64,000 nt of DNA, taken from positions 1-64,000 of the forward strand of contig JAFGXQ010000125.1 of assembly GCA_016936575.1 (NCBI GenBank). The letters are read 5' to 3'. The notes below the pieces were generated by a model. The model was not told where the DNA came from and searched no databases. It saw only the letters and a program-made list of their open reading frames with translations. Positions 63,652 through 64,000 of the stretch are shown in pieces (position 1 is the first letter of the stretch; every line of letters starts with the position of its first letter). A program made the position numbers and the translations under genes. The stretch comes from Deltaproteobacteria bacterium (GTDB lineage: Bacteria; Myxococcota_A; Polyangia; JAAYKL01).

Positions 63652-64000
63652 ATGCGCAATGTAAAATTGGGAACCATTATTTTATTCATGGCATTTATGT
63701 TTGCCGCTTGTGAATCGAGCGATGAAATGTCAAAATCCACGGACGGCATCCTGCAACTCGGTCTTGTGGCCACCGGCGCCGATGGGTCGGTTTACCGTCT
63801 GCCCGCGGGAACAGACTTCTACGTAGTCGCCAACGCGGTCAACACGTATCTGTATATTGATGTCGACGGTCAGGAAGAAATGAAAATTGTTACAATGTCG
63901 ACCGGCGGGTATCGCGGCTACCTGAACAACCCCGAGGGCTCAGGTGCACCTTGGACGCTTATCCGCACCGCGCCGGACGGCACCGAAAGCACGGTGACCG
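63652..64000 (+). CDS. Lipoprotein, 3' end beyond the window
   Basis: The first 116 codons of an open reading frame that runs off the right edge. The ATG at 63652 follows AGAAAGGA. The signal peptide has a lipobox Met-Phe-Ala-Ala-Cys20. The mature part (GILQLGLVATGADGSVYRLPAGTDFYV, YLYIDVDGQEE) looks like beta-rich surface-protein sequence with a domain of the kind found in myxococcal adhesin-like lipoproteins. The function is unknown, and the true length cannot be seen. Confidence 0.75.
   Translation, partial: MRNVKLGTIILFMAFMFAACESSDEMSKSTDGILQLGLVATGADGSVYRLPAGTDFYVVANAVNTYLYIDVDGQEEMKIVTMSTGGYRGYLNNPEGSGAPWTLIRTAPDGTESTVT

Overview
The window looks like a chromosomal segment of a Myxococcota-like (former Deltaproteobacteria) Gram-negative bacterium. 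The signs are many Sec lipoproteins, long Asp/Gly/Ser/Thr linkers, Cys-Gly-Cys style C-termini, MopE-type metal-binding motifs, a MinD/J/RodZ-HTH fusion, PATAN and FHA-sigma54 regulators, and a compact C5-type heme operon. This is an inference from gene content; there is no rRNA or other phylogenetic marker to settle it, and no rRNA, tRNA or CRISPR array was seen.

Layout. 0-6 kb: surface and carbohydrate proteins (CBM3/tandem-repeat/beta-lactamase-fold lipoprotein; esterase and right-handed beta-helix operon), then a 580-base gap with a large imperfect inverted repeat. 6-18 kb: TerB-like protein, a degenerate HD-GYP/receiver/PATAN regulator, a DUF4143 ATPase, the MinD-like fusion, and a DUF4175 / peptidase MA / beta-barrel run. 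18-26 kb: an accessory region with a Cys-rich repeat protein, a transposase-like remnant, three more DUF4143 ATPases with repeats or palindromes at their promoters, a lyase-like lipoprotein and a DEDDh exonuclease. 26-36.7 kb: PEGA lipoprotein, dksA, DTW-domain protein, folK, TPR/barrel protein, CBM9 lipoprotein, ffh, VWA lipoprotein and two tandem mini-MscS channels. 36.7-46.7 kb: a nine-gene minus-strand operon running from a HemX/CcsA-like membrane protein through hemA-C-D-B-L-E-N-G, that is glutamyl-tRNA to protoporphyrin IX. 46.7-56.3 kb: sigma54 activator coupled to two lipoproteins, HAD phosphatase, sulfatase, octaheme-HEAT-TPR cytochrome, unknown protein. 56.4-64 kb: methyltransferase, HAD / WD40-like / [2Fe-2S] ferredoxin operon, pgi with an FAD dehydrogenase, and a lipoprotein running off the right edge.

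How it fits together. The most ordinary part is the housekeeping core (heme operon, ffh, dksA, folK, pgi). The most unusual part is 8.8-25.7 kb. Four COG1373-type AAA/DUF4143 ATPases lie there. Two of them face each other and are bounded by mirrored TGGCG boxes at 32-bp spacing. Two have near-consensus promoters whose -10 box ends six bases before the ATG, predicting leaderless mRNAs. Several regulators have lost diagnostic catalytic residues (MinD-like P-loop lysine, HD-GYP histidines, receiver aspartate, DTW-linked exonuclease fold), suggesting binding or scaffold roles.
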